From Pseudoscleropodium purum (lineage: Eukaryota > Streptophyta > Bryopsida > Hypnales > Brachytheciaceae), in the NCBI GenBank assembly GCA_963969395.1, contig OZ017798.1, forward strand, positions 10,966,173 to 11,030,172: 64,000 nucleotides of DNA. Reading direction: 5' to 3'. The position numbers and the translations under genes are program-made. Shown piece by piece: positions 1 to 12,200 of this stretch (position 1 is its first letter; the number at the start of each line of letters is the position of its first letter). The notes under the pieces are model-generated. The model was not told the origin of the DNA. It saw only the letters and a program-made list of their open reading frames with translations, and made no database searches.

Positions 1-1655
1 AAGAGCATGAGCTCTTGTCCTGGAGCTTCTTCAGCACCAAGATTTTAGAGTCTAAGTTCCACCTGATGCTTCAATATTTGAAGACCAAAACGTGGGTCGG
101 TGTCACTTCAAGAGCTCTCTTTGGAACACTTGCTGCCTTGTTGATTCTTTGGTTCGTCTTTCCATTTACATCGCCATCCACCAGTTCCACTGCCTTGGGT
201 TATTCCACAGGACCACGTGTCTTCTCGTATAATGAGCTCTCCAAAGCAACGGACAACTTTGATGAAAGAATTGTGCTTGGACGTGGCGGATTTGGAGTTG
301 TTTACAAAGGCTCTTTGGAAGGTGAGAGGATTTATATTATCAGTTACAGTTTATAGGGAATTTTGGACATCAATTATGATGTGTGCTGGTATGGTATCTA
401 AGTAGTCAATCATGCGTGAATTTTGTGACTCATGCGCTTTTGTTCTTTGACAATGTTGTGTAACTTGCATCTTATAATAGTCTTAAAAAAACATCAAAAG
501 CTCCTTCCAAATAAGACATGCAAGCTTATCCATGAATTGTATTCATAAACTTCGGTAGTCATCTTCCTTCTTTGTATACCATCTTTGTAAGATGTTTATG
601 TTCAATCAGAAAAAAAAATTCAATTCAATGTCATGTTGTTGAAATCCATGTTTGATCTAGGTGGTGGTATTTTGGTTGCTGTAAAACAAATCAACATGTC
701 AGAATTCACACAAGCTAAATCCCTTTTTCATGCTGAAGTAGAAAGTCTAAGCCAAATTCGACATCGAAATGTGGTGAAGTTGCAAAGATGGTGCCAAAAG
801 AAAGGCAAATTGTTATTGGTGTATGACTATTTGTCCAATGGAACTCTCTATGATAGGCTTTATAATATCGGTACCCAACAAGTTCTATCATTAAAAATGC
901 GGCTTTTCATTCTTGAAGGGGTGGGTGCAGCCCTAAAATACTTGCATGAAGATTGCTCGAGTTGTATTTTGCACCGTGACATCAAGTCTAGTAATGTGTT
1001 GTTGGATGTGAATTTCAATGCCTATGTTGGAGACTTTGGACTTGCCCGTTCGATGAACCACCATAAATTGGAGAAGACAACTTTAGTGGCGGGCACATTT
1101 GGCTACATAGCTCCTGAGTTGCCATACACAGGCAAAGCCACAAAGGAGTCGGATGTTTACAGTTTTGGCATCTTGGTGTTGGAAGTGGTGTGTGGAAGAC
1201 GGCCCTTGGATTTGTAAACTGTAGAACCTGAGGATCTTGTATTGTTGTTTGCGGTTTGGCGTGCTTATGAAGGTGAATCACTCTTTCATATGGCAGATTC
1301 AAGAATGTTTGAGACTCTTCAACCTCAAAGTGAATTCGAACATCTGAATTTCAACACCAATGTAGAATCCCTAGTTGCAGATATGGACTTGGAAATTGAA
1401 ACGGCAATAGTTGTGAGTTTGCTTCAATTGGGACTCTTTTGTTGCCTTCCCAATCACAAGGCTTGACCTTCTATGGGAGAAGTCAATAGACTATTACAAC
1501 AAATTCGAGACCTAGGAAATGAATCTTCCATTACAATGGTACTAATGCCATCATTGCCATCTACCAAGCCCCTTGGACTCTATCATTCATTGGAGTTCTT
1601 ACATAACTCTATTATAGGCACTTCAATTGCACCTTCTTCTATTTCATTGGTGTAA
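1..1655 (+). pseudogene. L-type lectin receptor-like kinase, 5' truncated by window, two in-frame stops
   Basis: A membrane receptor kinase of the legume-lectin class. The frame is open at the window edge and begins with what looks like the last strand of the lectin domain (HELLSWSF), so the rest lies upstream. A hydrophobic membrane segment follows (about 100-175), then the kinase: [11 protein letters not shown] (279-311), VAVK (about 676-687), HRDIKSSN catalytic loop (about 973-996), DFGLAR, and GTFGYIAPE. A 339-bp intron (322-660, gtgag...ctag) joins in frame after SLEG. In-frame stops TAA (1215-1217, after RRPLDL) and TGA (1464-1466) follow. The frame continues past both with family-typical text: VEPEDLVLL after the first, and PSMGEVNRLL after the second, where RPSMGEV is expected, so the TGA replaces an arginine. 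The end is the TAA at 1653-1655. As read, it would yield a kinase lacking the end of the C-lobe. A sequencing error at both sites is the alternative. Confidence 0.85.
322..660 (+). other. Intron of the lectin receptor kinase pseudogene
   Basis: The 5' end is G|GTGAG and the 3' end is TGATCTAG|GT. Joining 321 to 661 keeps the kinase frame, linking SLEG to GGILVAVKQ between the glycine-rich loop and the invariant lysine. Introns at this place are unusual for L-type lectin kinases of flowering plants, which are mostly intronless. Confidence 0.8.
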
Positions 1656-4600
1656 GTTTCCTTTGAATGATCTTCTTAGATGAAGGTTGTGGTAATGGTG
1701 ACTAGCACCAACTAGTTTTCTTACTATGAGGGCATAATTGGCCGCCTTTTTATACTAGGTCTTAGCTTGTTCTTGAATTGGTTCAACTTACAATTCAATG
1801 TAATATTCCCCTCGACTTTCTATGTGTATGATTTTGGTTTCTTCAACATAGTATATTGTAGTTTCTGTAGTTTTCAATCTATTTACACAAACCTTAAAAT
1901 CTTTTTGCCTATGCTACATATAATGATAATAGGATAGGCAATAAATTCAAGCCATATTTTGAATACCACTATCACCAATGGTCTTAGGCAACTACACATG
2001 ACTAATATAGTAGCATCTTCACTAGTATTGACCATAGTGACATCTTCCAAATGTTGCATTGATTCACTTAGAACATTACCTACAAGCAAGAAAATATGTC
2101 ATTTAAAAAAAAAATATGGGAATCTAATTTTCAATTGATAAAACAAAAAATTTGCAAAAGGAGACTTTATTGGATTTGACATTATTTGGAACTACATAAT
2201 CACATCATCATGCATCTTTTCAAGCCTTGTCCAAGTTTGTTGCAAACCTCTACTACCTTGAGTTTGTTAAGCAAGATCCTAGGTTTATATTTTAAGAAAA
2301 TTAGATTACATTTTATGTGTTTATAGCATCTAATTGCATCATACAATTCTAGAGTGCTAAGTCCTTGGTATATTCCATCCCGCCTTAGTGAATAGGTAGA
2401 ACCTATAAAGGCATATATTATCTAGACTATAGCATTGGCAAGAAGCAACCACAAAGAATATTTCCCAATTGCTTCTTTATCTTATATCTATAGAATGTTA
2501 TTGCCTTTTCAATGAGATTCTTTTGAGCCAAAATGATTCTATTTTGGACGAACAAAGTATTGTGCTTGATATACTCTTCAACACAATATGTAATCTGCTC
2601 AAGCATCACATTCTAATGCACACGCTTGAAGTAATCTTTGCCTTTGTCTTTGATGCAGTATCCCAACATGCCAATGAAAGTGTATACAAAGCATTTTTGT
2701 GAGAATGTAGTACCTCAATAGAATTGTTTGAGCTTTATTCCATCTACAATAAAATTTGGTGCATTTAATGACCATAGACGCCAAGGATGTCAAAATTCAA
2801 CATACCATTTGCAAATAGAGCTTTGAAAGAACTCTACTTCTTTTAATAGAACAAAATCCAAATTCACATTCTTTTTCAATGAATTTTTCAATTTTTTTAA
2901 ATATTCAAGGAGAATCACAGTGTGTATAAAGTAGCATACATGAATTTTACAAAATCATATTTGTGATTTTGTGTAATCATGTGAAAGAATGTTGTATTTT
3001 AATGAATCTTGACATCTTTGTCTTGGAGATTTTTGTAAAAAACTTGCTCGTAGAACAAAAAGTTGATAATACAACATATAGATGGCATAAATGATTTGCT
3101 TTCTATTTTTATAATTTGCATTGTATATTGTTTTTTTGCACAATTTATAGAAAACCATAAATTTCAATTTTAAGATCTTCATTGCTTAGATTTTAAATAT
3201 TCCACCAAACTTGGGACTTTTTACTTTAGGAGGGAGTTTGGGTGCCCTAAATGTGATACAAATGTGCAATTAAATGTTTTTAATTAGACAATATATTGTT
3301 CTTATCAATAGATTTTGGCATATGTGTCTTGATTCCTCTATAAATTTGCCAATGCAATGAGGGTACAAAAACTTCTTTTTGTTCCAAAATAAAAATGTTG
3401 GTGCTACTATTATCTCCTTAATTTTTCAATGACTATGATGAATTTTTGCATTTTTGGGCAAGCTCCTACAAATGAAACTCTAGATGGTATTTTTTGAAAC
3501 TTTTATGTAGAGTAGGATAACTTCTAGCTAGCTTTTTAGTGAGCCAATTTACAAAAAGAAATAAATTAGTAGTTAGAGATTTGAGTCATTTTTTTGTTTG
3601 CTTCAACTTTCATGCTATTAAAAAAACAATTACTTTTAAACTGAAACAATGTTTTTTGTAGGATAGATCCATATTTTTATAGGGAATATTTTTTTTCAAT
3701 CCATTCTAATGAGTGAGGTAAAAGATATAAATTTTTTGTTTATAGACCATCATGAAAATTTTCCCCCAAAAGTAATTTTGTGGTTTGTTTCTTGAATCAC
3801 TTTTTACAATTTTTAAAAATGAAAAGTGCATAGGATTTAAATGGTTTTCTACAACATTTTCACCATTGATTGGAATTGGCATATTTCAATTCTTTGTTAG
3901 ATTTATTAGCTATTTAGTTTTTTCTATTACATTGTACACCCTTCTACATAATGAATATTTAAAAAATGAAGTTGAAGTTTTTTCATTGATTCCCAAATCA
4001 ATTCTCTAACATCATGTAAAAACTTTAAGTAATGGAAGACAAGAATTTTTCCTTATAAAGTTTCAAAGTTTCAAAATCATCTTTTGAAAGCATTGGAAAA
4101 GCTATTGCATTTCTTTGAACATTATGATCTTAATGAAGATGCTAAAGAATTAGGCTTTGAAAATTTATAGAGAAGTAGACATTCAAGTTAGGTATAAGAT
4201 CTTGTGCTTAAAAGTTGCAAAAGAGTTTACAAATTTGACCACTCCACCTTGTTTTCAACATGTCTTTTGTAGTAGTTTTGCTCTGAAGAACATCCAAAAA
4301 AGTTTAGTAGTTGGCAAGTGTGCAAAATTTTCTAGAATGGCATTAAAGAGAGGATTAATTAGATTCACCTTGTAAAGACCCATAGGCCAAAAAGTAGATG
4401 ATGTATGATGACTTTCCAAATCATTGTAGAAATAAAGAAATGTACCTATTGGTTCAAAAATCAAATCATTTTTGGATGACTACCTTGATCATGAACCAAG
4501 GTCCTTCTATGGTTAAAATGAGGTTAAAATGAAAAACCATTGTGGTTATAACACATTATCTATAGTCCATGCAAATGATCCCATTCACAACACATATGAA

Positions 4601-5211
4601 GGTTTTGTAGAATTCTCTATGTTACACATAAGCTTGAAATACATATACGAATTAATATCTATACCATTTCTAATCCCTAGTAGCTCATCATCAACGGACT
4701 CCTCACCTAAAACCCTAACGTCTTCTCCGTCCTTCACCACTCTTGCTTGCACTCTTCCACATCAAGGCATTGTTTTCTTCATTTTTTATGAAGTGCTAAA
4801 ATGGCAATATAAAATATTATAGTAGTGTTTCAAATTTCACCATTCATCAACATAGTGAATAGAAAATATCACATTAGCACATATCACATGTCCATGATTA
4901 TGTTGTCATTCACAATTTCACAATTTCATCCAAGATTTTTTTTTAATTTGGAATTTTATATGGCAAAAGAATTCACGATCTGTTGCCAATTTTTGGCCAA
5001 ATTATTTTTTCTGGTGCAATCTGTCACTATAACTCTAATGCCCCAAAAAATCCCTGATCCTCATTGTAATCACAGGGTACTAGCATCCGCTCACGAGAAC
5101 GCCTCTCCTGCTTGTGCACATCGTAACGAAAGCACTTTGGGGAGAAAGAATCAATTGTTCAATGTTCAACAATATTTTTACATAATGTTTCCTGGCAATG
5201 GTCTCGGTTTG
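1656..5211. other. AT-rich intergenic DNA, no gene recognised
   Basis: Only short, low-complexity open frames occur here and none matches a family I know. A short GC-richer patch near 4690-4770 looks more coding-like but has no recognisable product. An 11-bp tandem (GTTAAAATGAG) lies near 4513-4535. The last few hundred bases should hold the PAL 3' untranslated region and its polyadenylation site; no canonical AATAAA was placed with confidence. Confidence 0.6.
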
Positions 5212-8200
5212 TCAGCAATTGAAAGGGCCAGGTGCGCCAGTCCATCCATCGATGCACTGCAGAAGCGGAGCGACGTGTTTCCCGTCGCAGATCGCGTCGT
5301 ACACCTTCTCAATCACTTGGCCCGGTGAAATTGTGCGGAGTCCAGAGAGGAGCTGCGTTTGGAGATCCTCTCGAACGAATTTGTACAGCGGGTACGTTCT
5401 GCAGTTCTCGATTCTGTTTGACACGGCTGAAATTCCTTTGTTGTCGTAGGCTTCACGCACCATCGGAATTTCGGATGTTAGCCTTTCCTTGAGCTCCTCC
5501 TCGAACGCCGTGATTCGGTTGAAAACAGAGGTGTCGGCATGTTTCTCGCTGTTGGGGTTTTTGAGCGCGTATTGAACGAGGGCTTGTCGCAATTTCTCCA
5601 TGAGGGGATACGTCGGGCTGGCTGCGTCGTCGATGTATGTGAACACTGGCTGGTGGTCGACGACGCGGAGGAGATCCTTCTCTACAAATCTGGCGGGGAC
5701 GAGAGAGCCATTGGGTCCTACGAAGAGCGTCTTCTTGGCAACTTGGCTGACGATGTTCTTCACCGTGGCTTGCATTGTCTCTTCGATGTGGCGAAGATCA
5801 ATCGCTTGGCAGAGCCCGACTAAAAAGGTCGAGCTCATGAGCTTGAGAATCTCAATTGCTTCTTCGGTCTTGCGAGCGGATACTAACCCGAGCGAGTTCA
5901 CGTCCTGGTTGTGCTGCTCGGCGCTTTGGACGTGAGTGGTGACGGGATTGGCCAGGTAGTTAAGCTCGCTGAGGTACGATGCCATGGCGATCTCGGCTCC
6001 CTTCATCCCGTAGTCGAGGCTAGGGTTTGGTCCCCCGCTGAGGTTGGACGGGAGTCCGTTGTTGTAGAAATCGTTGACAAGCTCCGAGAATTGAGCGAAC
6101 ATGAGCTTGCCGATGGCGGCTATGGCGAGCCGCATGTTGTCCATGGAGACGCCAATGGGGGTGCCCTGGAAGTTGCCTCCGTGAACTGCCCTGTCGCCTG
6201 CGGCATCAATGAGGGGGTTGTCGTTGACAGAGTTGATTTCTCTCTGAATAGCGTGCGTTGCATTGCGAATCGCCTCAACCTAAGCATCAGAAAGTACTGC
6301 GTTAATCTCTTTCCTCCTATCAACTTTCTCAAACCTCAACGAACTTCTTGTACTGCATTGGAATCTCTCGAGTTGCAAGAAGACTCGGTAGCTGTGAAGA
6401 TTAGTTTAACCCCTGTATGACAAGTTGGACCTCATGTTTTTGTCAGCACTTTTGCGTAGGGCATGCAGGGGTTCTTTAGTTCATTTTTTATTTGGATCAA
6501 CATACGCAAGTTTTTCCACTGATTCTGTTGATATAAAATCAGATCCCATCTGAATTATATGTTGATCCATCGAGTTAGTCATTTCAAAAAACATGAATCC
6601 TCGATTAATGTTTGAAAGGGACTTAAGATCATACCTGAGGGCCAAGCCACTGGGGTGAAGTACGAAGAGCGTAACGATCCTGCTTGGGCTTCTTCAAAGG
6701 ATCGGTTTCGTGCAATTTGGCAGCTGCCTTCATGTAAGAGCTTCCGTCGAGCACCCACTCCATAATGGCTGCAGCTTCCATCTGACCCGGATGATGCTTC
6801 AGTTTGTGCGTTAACGGGTCGGCGAATTCGGGCTTCCCCTGCATCACCTCGCAGAACAGAGCGGCGAGGACTTCAGCCAGGACAGCCAGGATGTTGGCAT
6901 CAAAGCAAGCAGTCGATGCCAGGGCAGATCCGACTGCCGTCCCGTTAACCATGGCCAGGCCCTCCTTGGGCTGCAACTCGAACGGTTTATCTCTGCCTAT
7001 CATCCTCAGCGCCTCTGCTGCTGAAATTGTCTTTCCCTCGCATGTCGTTGCCTTGGAGTTCGGTCGGGCTGTCAGGAGACCTGTGATTGAGCAGAACTAG
7101 AATGAATGAACGCCTGTTTTCTACAATCCTTCACTCTTGATTGTTGCATCCTCATTGAGATTGTGCTTGGTACCTCAAACTTGGAGTCCAATTTGCGGAA
7201 AAGTACCATCTTTTGTCACACGTGGCTCAACATGTACTAATATCTACAATCAAGCTTCTAGACTTCAGGTACCTAGTACAATGCACAAAAACATGAACGA
7301 GAAGGCTAGTATATTAAGCTGGGGGAAAGCTTCTGGGGAAGCTTAATCAATTACCTGCAATGTAGGAAAGAGGAACGAGGTCCCCGGAAGCTGTGATGGT
7401 TCCCCTCAGTGGGAGCTGTGGGGTCAACTGGGCGTTAAGAAGCTTTTCCATGGCTTCAAGAATTTCCCATCGGATGCCGGAGAAACCTTGCAGAAGGGTG
7501 TTGGTTCGGACAAGCATAGCCGCTCGAGTTGTGCTTACTGGCAGAGTGTTGCCAGAGTTCACCACTCCTGCGTTCAGAAACCTGCCAAGCCGACAAAATG
7601 AGTTTGAGTATTACAAGAAGTGATTCAGACGTACGGTACAAATCTATGAGGACGTCATGGTTTTTGCCTCCTTCTGACTATGAATTTCACACTGAATATT
7701 GCAATTTCATCTCTATTTCGAATTTGGCGTGGATGAGAAATAATTCAAGAGCTGCAATTCGCAAGAATGTGCTCTTTGTCGCAAAACAAATGCGACCTTG
7801 TTTTAAGACCTGTGCTCCCAGAATGGAGGCGATTAGGAAATAGTGATTTGAAATCTCTACAAGAGGGTCAGTACTTCGTGGCTAAGGATCATGCAAGGCT
7901 GGATTTGAAACAAGCAATATAATGGCACGGATTGGATAACAAGCATCAAAAATTTCTTGGGGACAAATGTAGATACAAACAACGAAATCGTGCAGGCGAT
8001 ATCGAGAACTCTGACGATGGCAAACTTGATTAATTACTATTACGTCCCGGATGCCTCTTGTTAGAGCTGGGTTGCCGGGTACTGACCTGATGAGTTCTCT
8101 TTGCAGCTCCACTCCTTGCTGGGTTCGGCGATGCGAGGTGGCGCCAAAGCCGGTAGTGACACCATAAATGTCACTACCCTTCATGATTTTATTCAGCACC

Positions 8201-8532
8201 CAGTTGGAGCTCTCGTCCACTCGGGCCTTTGCAACTGCAGCATCCAACTCGACCAAAACCTCAGGTCGGCGAGCAATCGCGGCGACATGTGCAACAGTCA
8301 AGCTCTGGCCTTCCAGGCGAACTTCGGTGGCCTCATAAAAAGTTTTGATGAAGCTCTTCACCTCCTCCAGATGGCTACCTTCCAAGGCTTTTGCAGCTCG
8401 ACCCCAGTTCAGGGGATCGTCTGATGGCTTCACCGCCGCAGGTGCAGCAGATACACAAAATGCATCCAGCTGATTTGTCTTATGAAATCCGTTGCCACTG
8501 TATTCGTGACCGTTGTTCATGTGCACTTCCAT
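5212..8532 (-). CDS. PAL: Phenylalanine ammonia-lyase (PAL), four exons, 728 aa
   Basis: PAL removes ammonia from L-phenylalanine to give trans-cinnamate, the entry step of phenylpropanoid synthesis, in the cytosol as a homotetramer. Exons: 8532-8087, 7581-7355, 7080-6635, 6279-5212. All junctions are GT/AG and in phase (446+227+446+1068 = 729 codons with TGA). The MIO-forming triad ASG is at residues 213-215 ([17 protein letters not shown]). The catalytic tyrosine is Y123 in [10 protein letters not shown] at 150-151 (RFLNAG) is the phenylalanine-type selectivity pair; tyrosine-using enzymes have His here. Also present are [19 protein letters not shown] and [10 protein letters not shown]. The start ATG at 8532 was chosen because the longer open frame begins at a GTG; an in-frame ATG at 8520 is the alternative. 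Intron 1 splits the Arg codon AG|G, the classical plant PAL intron site. The other two introns are extra compared with most flowering-plant PALs. Length is normal for the family and no break is seen. Confidence 0.95.
6280..8086 (-). other. PAL: Three introns of PAL (8086-7582, 7354-7081, 6634-6280)
   Basis: Intron 1 (505 bp; GTCAGT...GGCAG) splits an Arg codon before FLNAG. Intron 2 (274 bp; GTAATT...CACAG) splits the Gly codon of [11 protein letters not shown]. Intron 3 (355 bp; GTATGA...CTTAG) falls between GPQ and VEAIR. The introns are visibly more AT-rich than the exons. Coordinates span all three, with exons 2 and 3 in between. Confidence 0.9.
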
Positions 8533-8960
8533 GATGCCCGCCCTATTTTCTATCCACCTGATTTGAATGATCCTCTGCAGAACAGAAGAAATAGACACCT
8601 GGTCACCTCCAATCTGTAATACAGCAATTCAAGCTAGATCCGAAACGCTGCTCGGATACGGTGTGGCAAAGAGCTCCAAAGCCTTAACTGAGTGTCTACT
8701 GAAGTACTAAAGAAAATGGCTTAAAAACTAGCTAGGTGTAGACCAGTGGCAGATGGGAGAGCTAGAGCTGCTCCACCTCTGGATGCTCCCTACAGGCACA
8801 CTTATATAATCACAGAATGCTCCTGCGACCTAAAACGACGACTACGACGACCTCGCTGTCAAAAAACCTTCACTGGCCGCCCGGGCGTCTATGACTTGAC
8901 CTGAGTCACCTGACCTGACTTCACTGCCGATATAAGCATTAACTAGAATCGCGGAGGGGT
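8533..8960 (-). promoter_or_regulatory. PAL core promoter and 5' leader
   Basis: Reading leftward, a TATA box (TATATAAG) occupies 8808-8801, about 270 bases before the start codon, so transcription would begin near 8770. Upstream, on the + strand, are a W-box-like TTGACC (8896-8901), the site class bound by WRKY factors and common in pathogen-responsive PAL promoters, and a TGAGTCA bZIP-type site (8902-8908). These are sequence matches only; no activity can be claimed. Confidence 0.5.
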
Positions 8961-9147
8961 GGCGGCCTCTCTTAGAAGTCAAACACAGATCCGTCGCTCT
9001 TTGTACAAATCACTTGCAGGTGAAGGAATGGTGAGGATTGCAGAGCAGACGAAGGACATATATTTGGTCTAGGGACCGGGGCTACGTAGCAACTGCCCCA
9101 GCAAATACGAACGTTGACAATCACTCTTCAGCTGATAATTAGATGTG

Positions 9148-9216
9148 ATGAGGAAATGTGTATTACATCACACAATGATTCCATCGAATTGTGTGATATA
9201 ATATACATTTCTTCAT
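9148..9216. repeat. Short hairpin: 29-nt arms, 11-nt loop
   Basis: Arms 9148-9176 and 9188-9216 are complementary at all but about three positions; the loop is GATTCCATCGA. It lies upstream of the PAL promoter. It could be a relic of a short inverted-repeat element or a small RNA hairpin; nothing here decides. Confidence 0.6.
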
Positions 9217-12200
9217 GGTCAGCGTTGATAAAGAGTTTGGGTTACTGCAGAAAGTCCGAAGACGTAATTTGACCTGGAGGTGCCAGGTCATCACGAAAGC
9301 ATGATGCTTCGTGGACCACAATGGCAGCAAACGTTCGTTTCCAGGGATTGGTTTCATGAAAAGTGCAAAGCGTAATTTCGTCAATTCTTCTGCTCTTCCT
9401 CCTTTTGAATTCTGGTATTGGAGCTACGACCATGTCCGTTTGCACGTTTGCCGGGTATTGTTTCCAAACCTCTGGTGCCCACCATTTGATGTACACATGG
9501 AAAAAAGGCGTCTCAAATTATATCAGTAGGGGGCATTGGGAATGTCATTGTTTTTTCATTTGAAACCTGAATGGGCAAGTGACCTTTGGAGTGGAATCGA
9601 TTTGACTACATTTTGAGAGCAGGGAATGAATACGGGAGTCAATTTTCGATGTGTGCTTGAAAATCTTTTGACCACATTTTGATCCATTTCGAATATATTA
9701 TCGTATTTCCTCAAGTGACCGTTTTCAACAAACAGTTGACAAAGCGACCGATGTGGAAACATGGGAATCCTCACAGTAAGGGCCAAACTCAGATCCGGAC
9801 TAAGTTTAATACCTAGCCTGGAGGGGCCCAGTGCATTTTCATGGCGATTCTAATGCAAAGAGTCCCCCTGCTTTGGAAAGCGGTGACTCAAATCTGGAAC
9901 TTCGCTGTGGAGATGCACAAGTGCTAAAGGTTGTACTTTTTTCACAACTGGGCTCCAGATTTGAGTTAAGTTACCGTAACATTCTTGAACCGAAGACCTC
10001 AGGACCCTTTCTCTAGAGAGCCTTGCGCCTCCTGTAGCCAAGCATATCTGAGAAATGGGCCATAAATTCCTTGAATCAAAGCTCATTCTAGATTGACGAG
10101 GCTACTGTGAGAAGAATATCCCTGTTACAGAGGAGATGTGGAAGAAGGGTCCAAGTCCATTCAAGACTGTTATGACCTAACATGACCTGAATGAAGGTCA
10201 TATGATTGTGTCTATGATTGTGGTGATCGGTTGTTGAGGAGATCAAACTTTGGAAAGAATCGGAGGGACTCTCTTTAAACTAACGGTTGTTTATCACGAC
10301 ATCCCAAGTTTCAATTCAAGGTCAAATCCCAACTTTGTTGGATTGTAAAAAGGGCAATTATAAAAAGTTACATGTTGTATTTGGAGCTCCATAAATGTAA
10401 AGACCTAAGTCCCAGTTCTAACTCCTAAATTTTCTCATGCATAGTAATCTTCTACACATAGGCACTTGAGTTGGAAAATGATTCACTTGAGTCAATAGCA
10501 TGTGGTAAAAATATATAAAATTGTGGGTTAAACGTTAAAAATTCCATTTGGAGACACTTCAAACATAGAATCTACAATAGATAGATTTGTACACAAAATC
10601 AAATCATGAGGATGTATTGATTTTGTAGTATTCTTCTCATATTATACCATATACTAAAGAATAGTTGAGATTTTGAGCAAGAATTGGATCTAGCCAATAG
10701 AAAAATCCCAAAATTCTTGATTCAAATTTGTTCCAACTTTTTGGCACGAAAATTTGTAAAAAGAGATGTTCATGTAGGTATTCTTAAGTAAAACGAAACT
10801 TAAAACTTAGAAGTTGGGACTTGATATGAAACAATAAGCTTAGCTCTCAATCAATACAAAACTGAGATTTTGAAAATGCAGAATTGGAAAGTTGAAATGA
10901 GATGTGGGATGTAGTGAGATCCTATCCTAAGGTGAATGCATTCAATTGTGTCATTTCCTAATTTCCACCATCTACATTTGGGCCTTAGATGGCGAATACC
11001 TTCACCCTAAGACACCAAAAAATTTCAAGAACAATTAATAAAAGTTGAAATGTTTATAAAGCAACCAATGGGACTTGAAGCATTTTGTGCTTCAAAGATG
11101 ATCGTTTAAAGGGAGTATGGGACATGTGTGGGTATCCTAAATTTTCAACTTTGTTGAATTTTCCTTGAGGTCACCAATAAGTTTATTTTAAAATTAAAAA
11201 TTAGACCTTGGAAGATTGTAGAACCAAGAATATCAGAGCTATTGGATGTTTTTACCTTAGAGGAGAAATGCCATGGAGAGCAAGTTTCTAGCTAATGATA
11301 GCTTTAAAAGGACTCACGTTATCAATTGTCTTGGTTCACTAAAACTATAGATTGAACATTGTTGTGGACTCTTTTCAATTTACACAACCTCTGAAGCGAC
11401 CATGACTTCCAAAAGCATGTTTTCCAAAGAGACATATTTCTACTTTACTTAAGAATAGAATGGAGGTTAACACACTCTACTAAATACTTAGCTTTAAAGA
11501 TATTGAAAGTGAGCAAAATACAGTTTGGAGTTACCAAGTATTTCCTCTATTTTAGGTTCTATCAATTTTATCACTAGTGTGAACATTGTGCGAGGCTCAT
11601 TTTCAGTGAGGACTAATCTCCATTTGGAGGATGAGTTGATAAAAACTACAAACCTTCTTGAATGAACCTCTAAGTAGAAGAAAATTCTGAGGTTTTTTCC
11701 CTAGAGTGCCAAAGTATCACGTCAATTGTGCCACCGCTTCAAAGGAGATTCTGCTCCTGGTGGCACTGTTGACGTGGTAACGTATGTTTGACACTGTTTC
11801 AAAAAAATTCAGAGTTTTCAAGGGTTCACTCCAGTTTTCAAGTGATGCTTAAGTTACACAATGCTAAGAACACAGTGGCAGATGCGGAGAAGTACGCAAA
11901 GAAACTGTGAGAAATTTATCTGCACTTTGCAAAGGGGGGCAATACCCAATTTTTTTTTGCCATGAGAAGGTATCCGCACCTAAGCCAGAAGTCATCTGAA
12001 CACAATTCTGGAAAATGATCACATCATTGTTAGGAATGTTTGCACACGAAAGCAAATAAAAGTGAATGCAATTAGTTTGAGAATTTTTAGAGTTTGTACG
12101 AATATACTGCAAATTTTCAAAGTTGAGGATAAGGAACATCTATTATTGGCATTAGATTATCCTTGGTTATTCTTGAAGTACAAAAATTTTCAACCCTCAT

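Noticed and set aside
1215..1466. RNA editing (U to C) that would restore the stops
   Set aside because: Such editing is known for organelle transcripts of some land plants. These genes are nuclear and part of a decaying neighbourhood, so mutation is simpler.
8533..8598. N-terminal extension of PAL
   Set aside because: The extra frame opens with GTG, not ATG; the first in-frame ATG is at 8532.
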